From positions 3,782,001 to 3,846,000 of the forward strand of contig NC_070571.1 of the NCBI RefSeq assembly GCF_026914185.1: a stretch of 64,000 nucleotides of DNA, in the 5' to 3' direction. Made by a program: the position numbers and the translations under genes. Position 1 is the first letter of the stretch. Each line of letters begins with the position of its first letter. Below are positions 1 through 11,735 of the stretch, in pieces. Under the pieces are notes generated by a model. The model did no database searches, was not told the origin of the DNA, and saw only the letters and a program-made list of their open reading frames with translations. Source of the stretch: Puccinia triticina (Eukaryota; Basidiomycota; Pucciniomycetes; Pucciniales; Pucciniaceae).

Positions 1-1950
1 ATCTTCCAGGTCTGCTGAATCAGAAAAAGCTTACAAGGGCTTGGTTCACCCATCCGAGTGGACACAAACGCACTGTGATTGGACCAACAATCATCAGAAT
101 TTCTATTTAAATTTACAAGACATATACGGTATGGGGTTCTTAGCAGCTAGGTTGGAGGTTTGAAGAAGTAGGTTGTCCTTCAGTTTTTTGGTGGATCATG
201 TGTGATCTTGTATCCATACAAACACCACTTAGATCTTAACATGAAAGCTAAAGCTTTGTATCCCTTTGCAGGGTTCCATTTTTCACTGCTCTGTTCTCCC
301 AGTTGTAACTCAAATATTATTTGGTGTCTGGTGCTTACGTGTGTTGTTTTCATTCTTTGTTTTTGTTTTTTGTTTCCACTTGCACTGCCAATGTAAAGCG
401 TTGTCAGCCTACGTGATGCCAAGGACAAATCCTTCTAGCTACACATGGTGCAAGATAAGATGAAAGAGTATAAAACTTTAAGACAAAAGTATAAGGGATA
501 ATACCAATGGATATATTGGGTATTATGGCGTAAAAAATATGAGAAAATGGTGTAAATATGTTAATAAAATTAATATAATTAAATAAAGAGGGGCCTGGTA
601 AAATCAGGGTTGTTTGATCCCTCAAAAGTACACACTGGGGCCTGTAAAAAGGGGTGGTTTAAATCCAAGCAAGGAATGGCGGAGAATCCCAAGAAAAGGG
701 GTTTGAACTTACTAGTAAAAATCCCTAAGTCTTGAGGCTCTTCAGGGTAGAAACTGGGCAGTTGGAAGCGCTTGAAGAGGTTGATTCTGAATGCTGGGTG
801 GACACTGGGCAGTTTCTGGCGGATAAAATAGGGCTAAGAACAACTACTAAGGGACTTAGAAGACTAGAAAAAGGCTATTGAGCACATTTTGAAGGTGGGT
901 AAATTATAGTACGTGTGTAAAATCGTGAGGAAAAGACTTTTGGGGCGGCCAGAGGGCCCTTTAAATACCCGTGGCAGCTCTATGTGGCGCCTGGGGGAGC
1001 TACAGAGCCACTGGTCAACTTGTGGGCGCTTTTGGGCCATGCTGTGAACACTACAAGGGCTAATTCTTCTTTGGGAAGATGTACTAGCCTAATTGGGGCG
1101 CCTTCAGGCGGATTTCCAGCCTGGAAGATGGCGCCATAGAAACTAGTCTTCTTTGGGAATATGTACTAGCCATTTGTGGGCGCCTACAATTCAGGATTCT
1201 GGCGGAGCTGATGGTGCCATAATAGCTAGGATTGCATCATCCAGGCAGATGAGCTGTTACGTGTCTCACATTTATTCAAATGGGCCACAGTGCTTCCCAA
1301 TTGGTCTGTACTGTGTATGCATTATGTATTGAATTGTTTTAATGTGTCAGGAATATTCTGTTTACATCCCTGTGACATCATTACATATGTACAGCTTATG
1401 CAATGTGTGTAGTGTTTCACGTGGAGGGGTAGACTTGATGTCATTACTTCCCTGGTGGGCTTGCTGTAATGTACAGGTAGCCCTTTTGGGGTTTCATTCA
1501 TGTTTAGAGCTCTGTACTGTCTTTTGGTGTAGTGCGCAGCAAGTGGGTTTAGATTTAACTCAACCTAAGTTGGGCTATCTTCTAAACTAAACATAATACT
1601 TCAGTTTCATGGTTATTGAAGTGTTATAAGCATATGCACATATGTATATAAGCATACAGGTGCATTCACATGGGACGTGGTGCACCTGTTAAACTTTGAA
1701 GTCAATTTACACAAGGAAGGAATAAAAATTAAGGGTACCTTGAAGTGAGGTACCCTAGGTTAAATTAGGCTTAGATTCAGGATATGGAATAATATTCCAG
1801 GTTTTATATGTGTAATTATAACTAATGGCAGTAATAATGCCTCTTTCTTATGTAATGATATTTTATGTTTGCTTTTGATATTATGTCATGGTGGCTCTGA
1901 CATAGTAGCCAGCTGACAAGCATACACTGGCCATTAACAGTTTCTTGCAA
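1..1950. other. Gene-free repeat-like DNA
   Basis: I see no convincing coding region here. The open frames are short, lack recognisable domains and do not join across plausible introns. Stretches such as 580-720 and 750-1250, with repeated 'ggggcctg' and 'ggaagcgctt'-like words, resemble sequence near 30.3 kb and 43.2 kb and look like decayed LTR material. No boundaries or target duplications could be set. Confidence 0.5.
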
Positions 1951-1951
1951 A

Positions 1952-3371
1952 ATGAATGTACCTGAGTGGAAAGCTGCTTTAGATAATGCGGGACTGTTTC
2001 AAGAGTTGGAAGTCATGATAAATAGTTTCAAATCAGATTTTGACCAAGGCATACCATCTCACAAAATTGGCAACTTGCATTGGTTCACCCCCAACAAACA
2101 TAGTTCCGCTAAGGAAGCGGAAGATAAGATTCAAAAATCAATTGCCAAAGAAGTGGCAGCAAGTCAAATGTTTGGTCCTTTCTCTCACGAAGAGGTATCA
2201 ATTATATTTCCCTTCTTCAGGACAAGCCCTCTGGGATTGGTGATCAACGAGGACCAGAAAATGAGACCAATAAATGATTTATCCTTCCCGCAAAACGACA
2301 CAGAAACTCTGTCCGTTAACTCCTTTGTCAACAAGGAAATGTTCAAGACAACCTGGGATGAATTAAAGGTAGCTGCAAGCTTCTTCAGGACGCACAAAGG
2401 CCCTTTCTACCTAGCCATCTTTGACTGGGAAAAGGCTTACTGACAAATCCTGACAGACCTGGTATGGAGCTCCGCTTGGTGCTAGGCCGGCGGCAGCGCT
2501 GGGAGGGGAAAAAAAGTGCCTGTTGGCTTCCCTCTTGGATGGTCCGGAAAGGAGCCGTAGGGATTCGAGTTGATAGCGTTTGGGGAAGTGGCTTTGAGAA
2601 TTGTTTCGCCGGGGTTTGGATCCTCGGCGGCGGTTGGGTTTGTTGATAAGATTCTTGAAGGGTGAATGGATTCTGGGAAGGGGACTCCTGGGACTCGCCT
2701 GTCACAAACATGTCATCATCTCCTTGCGCGCCATGCGCGCGCACACACCACAGACACCAGAGAGAAAGAAAAGAAAAAGACAACACAAAGGAGAAAAAGG
2801 AAGAGAAATAAAACCAAGAGCTGAAAACATGAAACCAAAGAGGACCACAACTTGAGAAGATGAGAAGGGAACCAGGAAGTATGGGAATAAAATTGACTGA
2901 GAAAGACAAGGAAGAAACAAAAATCAGAAAGAAACAACAACTAGGAATAAACCCACAGAAAGTTCTGTGTTAGGACCAAGAAATGGAAAAGATGAGGATC
3001 AGAAAAAGGGAAGGAAAGAAGGCTGGGAATAAGAAGTTGAAGTCTTGAGGAATGGAGCTTGAGGGTCGTGAAACTGAAACTTGAAGTCTGATGCCAGTGA
3101 GAGCGGAAACTGAGAATTGAGCTTGACCACCATAATATTGGTCACCACACTGGCTCAATGGCCATCCCTTATGGTTAAAGACTTGAAAGGAGACCTGTTC
3201 CTGGACACCCGCATCACATTTGGCAGAGTCGCTGGATGTGGGTCTTCCAGGAATCCAGCCAACACTTGGAAAAGGTTGATGGAAGCGGAATTTGATGCGG
3301 TCAAAGTTTTCCGCTGGGTAGACAATAACCTATTTGTCAAACGCCCGGATTTGCTATCTCAGACGTGGTGA
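1952..3371 (+). pseudogene. DIRS-like reverse transcriptase fragment, interrupted
   Basis: Two coding blocks read as one reverse transcriptase. Block 1 (1952-2443) has PFSHEE, a 'SPLGLVI' stretch, RPINDLSFPQND and FDWEKAY, matching fingers/palm motifs of tyrosine-recombinase-type (DIRS-like) elements as I know them. Block 2 (about 3150-3371) continues with QWPSLMVKD, LDTRITFGRVAGCGS and FRWVDNNLF, the last being the catalytic region (usual form VDD, here VDN). Between them are a TGA where an Arg codon is expected after FDWEKAY and about 690 bp of unrelated DNA. No recombinase or RNase H part is visible. It is dead: truncated, interrupted, with a stop and an altered catalytic residue. Ty3-type RT is a weaker alternative. 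Confidence 0.65.
2461..3150. other. About 690-bp insertion inside the RT fragment
   Basis: Sequence between the two RT blocks. The first part is GC-rich and the second (2750-3060) strongly purine/A-rich. The RT frame resumes at 'gctcaatggcc' directly after '...cacactg', while the left block ends at '...cagacctg'. I find no clear terminal inverted repeat or target duplication beyond a CTG match, and no coding content, so its class is unknown. Confidence 0.5.
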
Positions 3372-4139
3372 CCTGCTCTTCAAATCTTGGGTCAGAAAGC
3401 AAAATACTTAGTTGGACAAGTAATTGAACAGAGTGTATGTATGTATACTGTCCAGATGACTGGTCTGTGCGGGTCATCAGAGTGTACCTGAACAATTTCC
3501 AGGTTGTGCTGGCCAGTTATTGGAGGTTGCACTTCCTTTGATGTCCATTTTGTAATCAAGGGGTGAGTCACAACTTGGACGAGCAATTCATCACCTCTGT
3601 ATGTATTACCAAGAGGGTACGTGCTCACATTTCATTATGAATCTCTGCAATTTGGCTTGACGAGTTGGTAAAACTTGCAAGGTTATTTTGTCTCATATCA
3701 TTTCTCACAACATACGTGAGTCTGTAGATAAACAAGAAAAAATACAAGTCTCAGCCGTAGCATGTTGGGCTGATCTGGAGCAAAAAACAAAACTAAAAAA
3801 AAGTTGTGGTATGAGAGATTTACAATGAGGAATGTGAAAAGAGGCATGAAAAACGCATTCTCCGTGCACCAGAATGGGGAGGTACAGTATAAGTCTGTCA
3901 GCTCTGGTCTCTTTGGTGACACGGAGTTGATAGGGTTTTGAGTTCGCGCTGTAGCGGCTAGGATAGCGGCCAGCGGAATTAGGGCCACACTATAACCTTT
4001 TCAGGCCAATGGGAATAAACCACACCTCAACGCTGAATAGCGGAGGGGCTAGCTCCCTTACAAAAGTAAGAGGACGCGGCGATGACTCAAGCCAGGCGCC
4101 GTAGCTTTGAACAAGGAAAGGTTATCTTCTAGGTTACAG
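3372..4139. other. No recognisable gene
   Basis: Nothing supportable as a gene. Frames downstream of the RT fragment do not continue the RT fold. Confidence 0.4.
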
Positions 4140-4690
4140 GTGTGATAACAATCACCTGTACCTAGAAATACACGAGTTGAAGTTGAAAAAGCTGTAAGGG
4201 AAAAGGTTAGTAGACTATTGGAAAACCCCACTCACTATAATTCTAGTAAGGTGCACGGGTTTGTATGGTAATAATATTGGGGGAAAGATCTCTCCAGAGG
4301 AAAGATCCCCCCCTTTTATATTACAGGGACCTGATCCTCCTTTGAGTCAAGGCCCCAGAGGGATCCTTAACTTTAAGGAGGGGAAGCCAAGGTCCACGGA
4401 ATTCAGAGGAGGAATTACATGAATAATTATGTAATCTCTCTATGTATGGTAAATCCATAGAGAGATATACTCCATTAGTACATTATTATTCTAAATCAAG
4501 GTAAATACATAATAAGTGTGAAATCATATAGTTTAGTACATATAAATCAATGATTGCAACAAAAGTAATATTATAAGACAACAGGAGGGGTTGAACACAG
4601 GATCTTACACAAGATCAAGATCAACCTTAAGGTAGCCTTTAGCCATTGGGTTACATGACTTGTAATTATCATTGTAGACACATGGAAAAT
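4140..4690 (-). repeat. Dispersed repeat with tRNA-like A and B boxes, copy 1
   Basis: Read on the minus strand, this block matches the sequence starting near 59560, including the tRNA-like part, a 'atgatttcacactt' segment, a 'ctctctatg' segment and the terminal 'ttactagaattatagtgagtg' region seen again near 60820. The tRNA-like part holds an A-box-like TGGCTAAAGGC (4634-4650, minus strand) and a B-box-like GTGTTCAACCCC (4588-4603), spaced about 45 nt apart as in tRNA genes. This suggests a SINE or SINE-headed element. The 550-bp shared length is long for a SINE, so a different element with a tRNA-derived segment is possible. Confidence 0.5.
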
Positions 4691-4702
4691 TGTCTCAGTG
4701 GC

Positions 4703-4786
4703 TGACAAAGTCCCTCCTGCCAAGGGCTATTGGAGGCTTGCTATGCAAGACCAGAAACCCGCAGCAGCAAGGGACTGTGTTAAGTT
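4703..4786. repeat. Small fold-back repeat, CAAGTCCCTCC family
   Basis: Begins 'gacaaagtccctcc' and ends 'gggactgtgttaagtt', so the ends are roughly inverted. The same layout, with GC-rich hairpins between the ends, recurs at 20103-22521 (split by inserts), 50391-50477, 50980-51058 and 52246-52300. Confidence 0.5.
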
Positions 4787-4943
4787 CACAGATTTCCAGG
4801 GTCCTACGCAAATCTCTCCTTCAGAGGTTGCTTTGCTCCCCCAAGGAGGAGGGACTTAAGTCGCTGTGTAAGCCGGTGTGAAGGTGGGTGGTGAATTGAT
4901 TTCCAGCCAAAATCCAAGTCAATGGCCCACCAGCAGATAATTC

Positions 4944-5050
4944 CGGCGTACCACAACATCCCCATTTTAATGAATGAGCCAGTGGCCAGCCGCTTCCCGC
5001 GTACCACAACATCCCCATTTTAATGAATGAGCCAGTGGCCAGCCGCTTCC
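4944..5050. repeat. 53-bp tandem duplication
   Basis: The unit 'gcgtaccacaacatcccc...gccagccgcttccc' occurs twice in direct succession with almost no divergence, indicating a recent local duplication. Confidence 0.85.
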
Positions 5051-5436
5051 CAATTTGACTTCAAGTCACTTTTGAGCCACCGTGGTGTTAATAACATCTT
5101 GGTGTCTAATCTACCATCTGCACCGTTCATCAGGGCCTGGCCTGGCTTTTTAGAGTCTCAGGTCTTAAAATCTACAGAACCCGGACTACGGAAGCATATA
5201 CTTCACTTTTTAGGGCCTGTTTGGCCGCGCGGCAGAATCTCAATCTGAACTTGCGGTCCCCCGCAAAAGTGAGATTCTGATGAGATTCAGAATCTTGTCA
5301 AATGAGATTTTTGTGAGATTCCAAAAAACCGTTTGGCTGCCCAAATATTTATTGTGTTTTGAATAAAGCTTTGATGATTTGTCAAATTTTCTGGTTTTGT
5401 TGACCAAGGTCAACTCCATATTTTTGATATCCCTTC

Positions 5437-5443
5437 CTCATGG
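5437..5443. repeat. Left 7-bp target duplication of hAT element
   Basis: CTCATGG here and again at 9645-9651, immediately outside the inverted ends of the 4.2-kb transposon. Confidence 0.85.
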
Positions 5444-5814
5444 CAACGATGCAACTATTACGCTACGGATAGCGTGTAATACGCTAATTTAGCGGGTTTT
5501 TTAGCGCCGCTACGCTAAACTAAAATGTAGCGCCGGCGTATTACATTTAACGCTAACTGCTATCTCAAGAAAAATCTGAAGATTTTAATCACTAGAAAGT
5601 AGCGGTTTGTAGCGGCTGATCGCTACGCTTCAGCTACTTTTAGCGCATATCCGCTAATTTAGCAATTGTTTAGCGCCCATTATTGCTAATTAGTTGCTAT
5701 ATTAGCGGGCTCAGTATCGCTAATTAGCCGCTATATTAGCGGGCTCATGTCGCTATGTTAGCGGTAAATGTAGCAGTATTTGAGATCTAGACTTTAAATT
5801 TCAAGCATAAAACA

Positions 5815-5925
5815 GAAACAGACTCTTGTATGATAGTATTTGTGACTCCGACTCGTGTATGATAGTATTGGTGACTCGTGCATGATAATATTTGCAACTC
5901 GTGTATGATAGTATTTGTGGTCTTG
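5815..5925. repeat. About 28-bp tandem repeat
   Basis: Four imperfect copies of 'gactcgtgtatgatagtatt' lie between the left subterminal repeats of the hAT element and the 3' end of its gene. Confidence 0.7.
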
Positions 5926-6030
5926 AAGAAATAGTAGGATAAAAAAGAAATAGTAGTCTAGCGCATGGATTCTTATATTGAGCATGATAAGCAGAGTGTG
6001 AAGTTCAATACTATAGATTGGAAGCTCGGG

Positions 6031-9000
6031 TCACTTATTCTTGGATCCCACATTTCTGATCTTGAGGCCCTTCAGGTCGTCCTCTAACTTGGCGACGTGA
6101 GAGGCAAATTTCTTGTTTGATCTGGCTGTATCAATCACAGCCTGTGCATCGGCAAACTCACCACCGGCTTTGATTCCGGATCGCAACCACAGATGGCTAC
6201 TGACACACCGCTCGATGGTTGTAGCGGCCAACCTATTACGAACAGGCGAACATATGTCGGCTGCTGCTGAGAATGTTCGTTCTACACTGGCCGAGCTTCC
6301 TGCGCAGGCCAAAACGTCACGGGCAACCAGCGAGAGTTGGGGGAATTCGGATGCATGAGCCTGAACCAATGTGTTGTATCAGCAAACTTGGTTGGAGAAT
6401 TATGAAAGGTTGCTATTGTCACGTACCTTCCACCACAAGAGTGGATCAGACTTCCTACCGAGTGGCCAGACTCCTTCTTTGTACTTTTTAAGCTCGCCAT
6501 CCTCCTGTGAAGCACCGGACTTTGTTGGGTAGTAATTGAATTCGTCATTTTCTGATTCCTCGTCATTTATTTCGTCAGCTGCTACTGGTGGGTGAAGTTT
6601 TTGATGAGCTTTGAGTTTAGCTTGGAACGCATCATCAAGAAGTCCTTCGGCGATTTCGGAATATTCGGGAAACTTGTCTTTGATCAGAGACAGCCTCCAG
6701 GCAGGGTGAAGCATTGTTGCAAGTAGAATTGCATCGCAACGCAAGGCGAGTTCGAGATACTTGTTTGCAACTTTGATCATCGGATCAAACATGTTGCCGA
6801 AGGCAGCAAATTCGGGTGACTTCTTCCTTGCCTCCAACAAGCCAATGAGTCTGGTGTATTCGTACAACACCATTGAGGAGGAAGGACCATCCCCTTCCAT
6901 ACGCAATGTTATCACCAGAAACTCCTATCAGATTAACTGTTGTTTAGCTGAGAGATCATTTTGGACCGGAAATAAAATGAGAGAGCTCGCATACCTCTAG
7001 AATTTGGTTGAGGGAGTTCAAGTCTTCCCATTCCTTGTTTGTGACTTCGTAACCTTTGAAGTAATGGCCTGCAGCTGACTTTCCGGCGTACTTGTCGGAC
7101 TCGTCACTGAGTTGGACGATAACCTTTCGGGCGGAGTAAGCTCGTGTCCAACTGTTGTATGCCACATTCCAGCGTATTCCATATCCAGGGATCAATTGTG
7201 GACCTTTGTAGCGCATCTTCTGAGCAAGATGATTGAATTCGGCCCGTTTGGCTGCTGACGAGCAGATTCGGCGACTGATATAATCCACCTGGATTTTTTT
7301 GATCAGCAAGTGTAAAAGAACAGAATATTCCGCTGAAATTAACACACTTTGACCAATGTATGACCAAAACCATCCACGATAGATCCTTCCATGCGAGCTT
7401 GGCCTTGATCGACATCGGAAAGATCGCAATCGGAGCCGATTGACGCATCATCAGGATCCACTTCGCCGCAATCATCACATTTGTCGACCTCCTGTATCTC
7501 ATTGGTGCCTTCAACTGATTGCTCGTCTTCAGCAGCATCTTCGTCGAGTTCTTCAATAGTATCAAGCATAGGGAAAAAGTCGGGTTTTGTTGTCAATGAT
7601 GGGTCTTGAAATTGCTTCTGGAGTTTGATACTCTTGAGCCCGGCTCCTAAGATCAAGGCGAGTACATGACAGAAGCATCAAGGGTGATAGTCTAGATAGT
7701 GCTCGAAATCGCCATTTTTTCCACGTATAATCTGAGCCATTTCCTTGACCATGGTAAAATTATTGCTTCCTGAATCTGTGGTCAAGGAATGGATGTAGAT
7801 AAGATAAGAAAAAGATTAGCCCAAATAAGCGAGCATAAAAAATAATAAGAAGCAATAAAACTTATCTTGTCATGTAGCCCGTTTTTGATCAGGATATTTG
7901 CGAAAGGCAGAGCTAAATACTTTCCATTATGGTGCCACGATATGTATTTCATTGACAAATGTTGCAAGACGTACTGCCAGTCCCTGTTTATATAGCAAAC
8001 TGAAATGCCTATGAAAGCTTTGTGGTTACCTTTTGTGGTCCACACATCGGCTACCAGGCTGATCTTTGAACCAGAGTCCTGAAATAGATCCATTAGTCAC
8101 AGTTGAATTGTTGCCAAAAATTCCAATAGATTAAACTCACCTTGATATCCTTTAGCATTGTTGACTGTAGGTTCAGGTAAAGCTTCCAAGCAGAGACAGC
8201 AGCCCAAGTCCGAGAATAGAGCTCGGCAGTTGCATTGCTGTAATCAAACGCTACTCCAAGGAAAAAATCATCAATGCGAGTCCAAGGGAGTGACTGACGA
8301 ATCATCCAGAACAAGACGATTTTATTCAAGGTCTTGATGTCAAATCGTCCTTTCTGAATGTAAGCCGTCAGAGTACCAGAATCTTTTTCCTTTTTAGTTT
8401 GGGCAACGGATTCCTCAGCACTTGGTGGTAGTTTGGCGCCATCGGCTATTGCCTTCGCTCGTCCAGGACAACCCTTGCGAGTTCCGGACGCATTTATCGA
8501 GCCATCACGATGGGTCTTGAGGTTTGAACTGGTGGAAAGTGGTGTTCGGACTGACTTCGGACACCATCAACATTTATAGGTAAGACCATTTTCCTGAAGA
8601 GTAGGTGAGGATGGATCAGTGAAGAACAATAACAAAGATATTGAAATCTCGGACTCTGCTCACCTGTCCTTTGGCAGTGGAACCTTCAAAGAAAAATTTC
8701 TTTGGGTGATCAAATCCACCTTTGATGTTCTTTCCGCGCTTGTTCGCCTTTTTGTTCTCGTCATCGGAATCTTGGATAATGTTGAATTCATCGGGTCCAG
8801 CCTAATTGAGAGAGATTCAAATAGTAATTAGATCATAGATGTTTGAACCATACAAGAGAACAAACGGACTAAGAAAAAACTCACAGTGCCTGATGTCAAT
8901 GATGTGGCTCCTGCAGCCTGAGATTCAGGCTGATTTTTGTCCTTGCGCAGGTTTTTAGGATGACTGACAATGGGTTCGCTTCCAGTGGTTGGCACTGAAT

Positions 9001-9142
9001 CGACTACAAGGGTCCTTCGTGAATCAGTGTGAGTTGGGACAAATCCAGGGCGGGCCAGAGGAGTTCGAAGCCGGGAAGATTGGCGGGGGCCTGTTGGGGG
9101 TTCTCCCTGGTTTGGTGGGGTTGACTGGCGGTTGGAAGTCAT
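6031..9142 (-). pseudogene. hAT transposase, multi-exon, recently inactivated
   Basis: The start at 9142 is an ATG (MTSNRQSTPP). Exons that can be traced are 9142-8885, 8801-8664, 8593-8141 and one from 8078, with GTGAG-type donors; further exons run to the stop at 6031. Domains in order: a basic N-terminal region; a BED-type zinc finger (YKC-x-WCPK...SNLKTHRDG) near 8570-8500; the catalytic start LVADVWTTKGN with IGISVCYI; DSGSN; and the C-terminal hATC dimerisation domain with GSSASVERTFSAA and a final SSHLWLRSG. In-frame TGA codons lie in the zinc finger and in the segment before CFCHVLAL, and one donor reads ATAAGT instead of GTAAGT. All fit C>T or G>A change. The protein would be nuclear and catalyse cut-and-paste transposition. 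Confidence 0.85.
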
Positions 9143-9264
9143 GGCCGGAGCCTGAGGGGAAAGGAGTGATTGATCAAAGCGGAGGGAAAAACCACAGTGG
9201 TATCATACCACAATCAACTAGGTTAAACTTTACTGTGCTGTGAATACCCAAGACCGGAGTCTCA

Positions 9265-9644
9265 TTTGATTTGCTGCGCTACAGTAAATATGTAGCGGGC
9301 TGTGCGCTAGGTCCGCTAATCATTATGTAGTCCGCTATTCTTGGGCTAGTTACTGCGCTAGATTTAATATTTAGCGTTCATCCCGCTAAACTTGCATGTA
9401 GCGCTGCTTTTAGCGGATGTAGCGGCTTTGGCGCTAAACTACAGTTATTTTTAGCGTTAGCGGTTTGAAAACGTTAAACTACATGGGGGGGGGGAAATCA
9501 TGTAGCGGGGTTTTCGCTACGCTACGCGCTATATGTAGCGCTGGAGCGCTACCGCTATCGCTAACTGGCCAGATTATTAGCGGCCAGCGCTACGCTACTT
9601 TTTTAGCGGCGCTAATTACAATTAGCGTAATAGTTGCATCGTTG
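9265..9644. repeat. Right subterminal TAGCG repeat block of hAT element
   Basis: Very dense in TAGCG, CGCTA and their overlaps, mirroring 5444-5775 at the other end. A run of ten G lies at 9485-9494. The block ends at the inverted terminus and the CTCATGG target copy. Confidence 0.7.
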
Positions 9645-9950
9645 CTCATGGTGCATCTTGACAGATGTCAGATGAGGCCCAAGGCTAAATCCACCCCTGG
9701 AGCCAATTTCCTCCAGTGGAGGACTTCCCGGCAATCTGGAAGGCCTTCCAGAGTCAGATCTGGATTTCCAGATTCCAGAGTTCCAGATATTGCCAGATTG
9801 TTTGTTCCGTCACTCGCACACCTCAGATTACAAGCCACTGCAATATATCTAGCCTTGGCGCATCACCAGAGGCCAAACCCTCACTCCGATCCACTCACCC
9901 CCACATCTCAGCTCCACAGACTCCACAATCAATGTGTGCTTGTCGGATCA

Positions 9951-11339
9951 ATGGACGACTCCGATTCCGATCAACACTCATCCTTATTACATCATCGACA
10001 GCACCAACAGCGTCTCATTCGGCGTCATTTACAGCAGCTACGAGCTCGTCGAAACCGAGAAGCAGAGGAAGCAGCACTCCTCTGCATGGCCTTGGGCGTT
10101 GGGGGTGGTCCAATGCGACGCTTGAGGACATACCTGACTCGTGGCGATCTGCCGGGGGACCCACTGGTGGATAGCGCGTGGGGTTGGATGTATAGACGCC
10201 AAAACGATTGAGCTTTCATTACTACGATGGGCATTGATGTCAAAACTTTCAACAAGATTCTTGGCCCTTTTTTGATGCGCTGGAATTCAGAGACAATTCC
10301 GAGAGCGGATGTGGATCAAAATAGCGAACCCCAGGTGGGCAGGCGTGTACTCAATGCTGCTGGGTGTTTGGGTTTAGTTTTGCATTGGTTGAGCTCAACA
10401 ATGGCAGCGTACTCTCTCCAGCAAATTTTTTCACTAACCCCGGCGGTCTGTTCTTGGTATCTCTCTTGTGGTCTTCAAATTCTCCTCGAGGTCCTCAAGA
10501 GTCTCCGAAAGGCACGAATTGTCTCGCCATCAACTGAGGATGCCATTCAACCTTATGCAGAAGCAATCAAGAAAAAATTCCTGCTCCTCACACGCTGCTT
10601 TGGATTTGTGGATGGCTTGAACTTGCCTGTGCTAGTGTCTGATAATGAAGAGTAAGTGAAAGCTGTTGTTTCAGTTTTTCATTCAGGAATTTTTAACTGA
10701 TTGTATCACTCATTTATTTTTCTTGCACAAAGTGTTCAGAATGCGTACTACAATGGATGGACATGTGCACACTATTGTAGCTGCATTCTGGCATTTGCAC
10801 CGGATGGGACGATACTGTACGCAATTCTCAACGCCCCGGGATCATGGCATGATTCGGCAATAGCAGGACCACTGTACAACAAGCTCCTTGACAATACCCC
10901 AAAGGGCTTTCAAATCTTGAGTGATACCGCATTCCCCCGCAAGTCCGAACAACTGCAAAGCCGAATACTGGCCCCAGCAAAAAGAGGCCATCGACTTCCT
11001 TCATCGCCTGGTTCATACGCACGACTAAAAGTTCTGAACGAACAGATTGTTAAAGCCCGCCAGGCCGCAGAGTGGGGAATGCATTCCCTCCAAGGCTCAT
11101 TTGCCCGACTCAAACTGCCTCTGCCCGCATCTGATCACCAGTTCCACGCGGATGTCCTGCAGGTTTTGTGTCGTTTGCATCAGCTCCGTTGTTGTATGGT
11201 TAAAATCAATCAAACCCAAACGGTTTACAACTCGGTATGGGATGAATTGCATGTTGTTTCCAGGGAATTCCATAAAATGCTTTTTAAAGACATTGAAAAG
11301 GAATGCCACATCAGCCGTTATTATGGTGACTGGTTATGA
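9951..11339 (+). pseudogene. Harbinger DDE transposase with one nonsense codon
   Basis: The ATG at 9951 gives MDDSDSD. The exon runs to 10651, an 81-bp intron (GTAAGT at 10652, AG at 10732) follows, and exon 2 ends at the TGA at 11337-11339. This adds to 435 codons, normal for the family. Catalytic DDE_Tnp_4 motifs are visible: GFVDGLNLPV (first Asp), NAPGSWHDS, ILSDTAFP (second Asp) and RQAAEWGMHSLQGSFARL (Glu). The only visible defect is a TGA at 10209-10211 in 'RRQND*AFITTMG', consistent with CGA>TGA. The enzyme excises and integrates the element together with its Myb-like partner, encoded in the same element on the other strand. Confidence 0.85.
10652..10732 (+). other. Transposase intron
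   Basis: The GTAAGT donor and AG acceptor join the codons for DNE and DVQNAYYNGW, restoring the conserved stretch between the first Asp and the NAPGSWHDS motif. Confidence 0.8.
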
Positions 11340-11603
11340 TGTCAAATGTCTATCTCTGAGCTCAATTTTCTTGTTTGTTTCAATTCAATCTCTTGTTTGT
11401 TTCAAATCAATATCTATCTTGTTGTCAGTCATGTGCACAAACATCAACTCAATCTATCTGCTCAACCAGAGCTAAGTGAAACAAAGACCTAGTAATTGAC
11501 TCAATGAATCTTCTCAGTGAGAAAACAAGTCAAACAGGCACTAAGTAATTTTAAATTGCTTTTGTGGACTGTGACATGAAACAAGTTGGTCCAATATAAG
11601 AAA

Positions 11604-11735
11604 AAAATGCTATTTTGGTGAGTGAGAATAGGGAAAAGAAAACCATTCAAGATTGGAGTGATTGACTAAAAAAATGCTATTTTAGTGAGTGAGAATAGGG
11701 AAAAGAAAACCATTCAAGATCGGAGTGATTGACTA
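11604..11735. repeat. About 68-bp tandem duplication
   Basis: Two near-identical copies of 'aaaaaatgctattttggtga...gagtgattgacta' lie between the convergent Harbinger genes. Confidence 0.85.

Larger units (their letters stand above)
5444..9644 (-). mobile_element. Complete hAT transposon with 7-bp target duplication
   Basis: The element is 4,201 bp long. Its ends are inverted copies of CAACGATGCAACTATTACGC, extending two more bases, and it is flanked by perfect 7-bp direct repeats CTCATGG. About 330 bp inside the left end and 380 bp inside the right end are packed with TAGCG/CGCTA words, which look like subterminal transposase-binding repeats (inference). The interior carries one hAT transposase gene on the minus strand. 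hAT elements normally duplicate 8 bp, so the 7-bp duplication is unusual; shifting the ends by one base does not give an 8-bp match. Smaller relatives occur at 39508-40513 and 59624-60038. Confidence 0.85.

Noticed and set aside
2385..2940. Long minus-strand frames in the RT insert
   Set aside because: They read low-complexity purine-rich DNA (Phe/Ser/Leu runs), start at non-ATG or chance codons and match nothing.
5205..5345. Complete PIF-type MITE beginning GGGCCTGTTTGGCC
   Set aside because: The left end is good but no matching right end with a TTA copy was found; it is probably truncated.
9465..9950. Open frame upstream of the Harbinger transposase
   Set aside because: It runs across the hAT end, the target duplication and the Harbinger terminus, so the upstream half is not real coding sequence; the start at 9951 is preferred.
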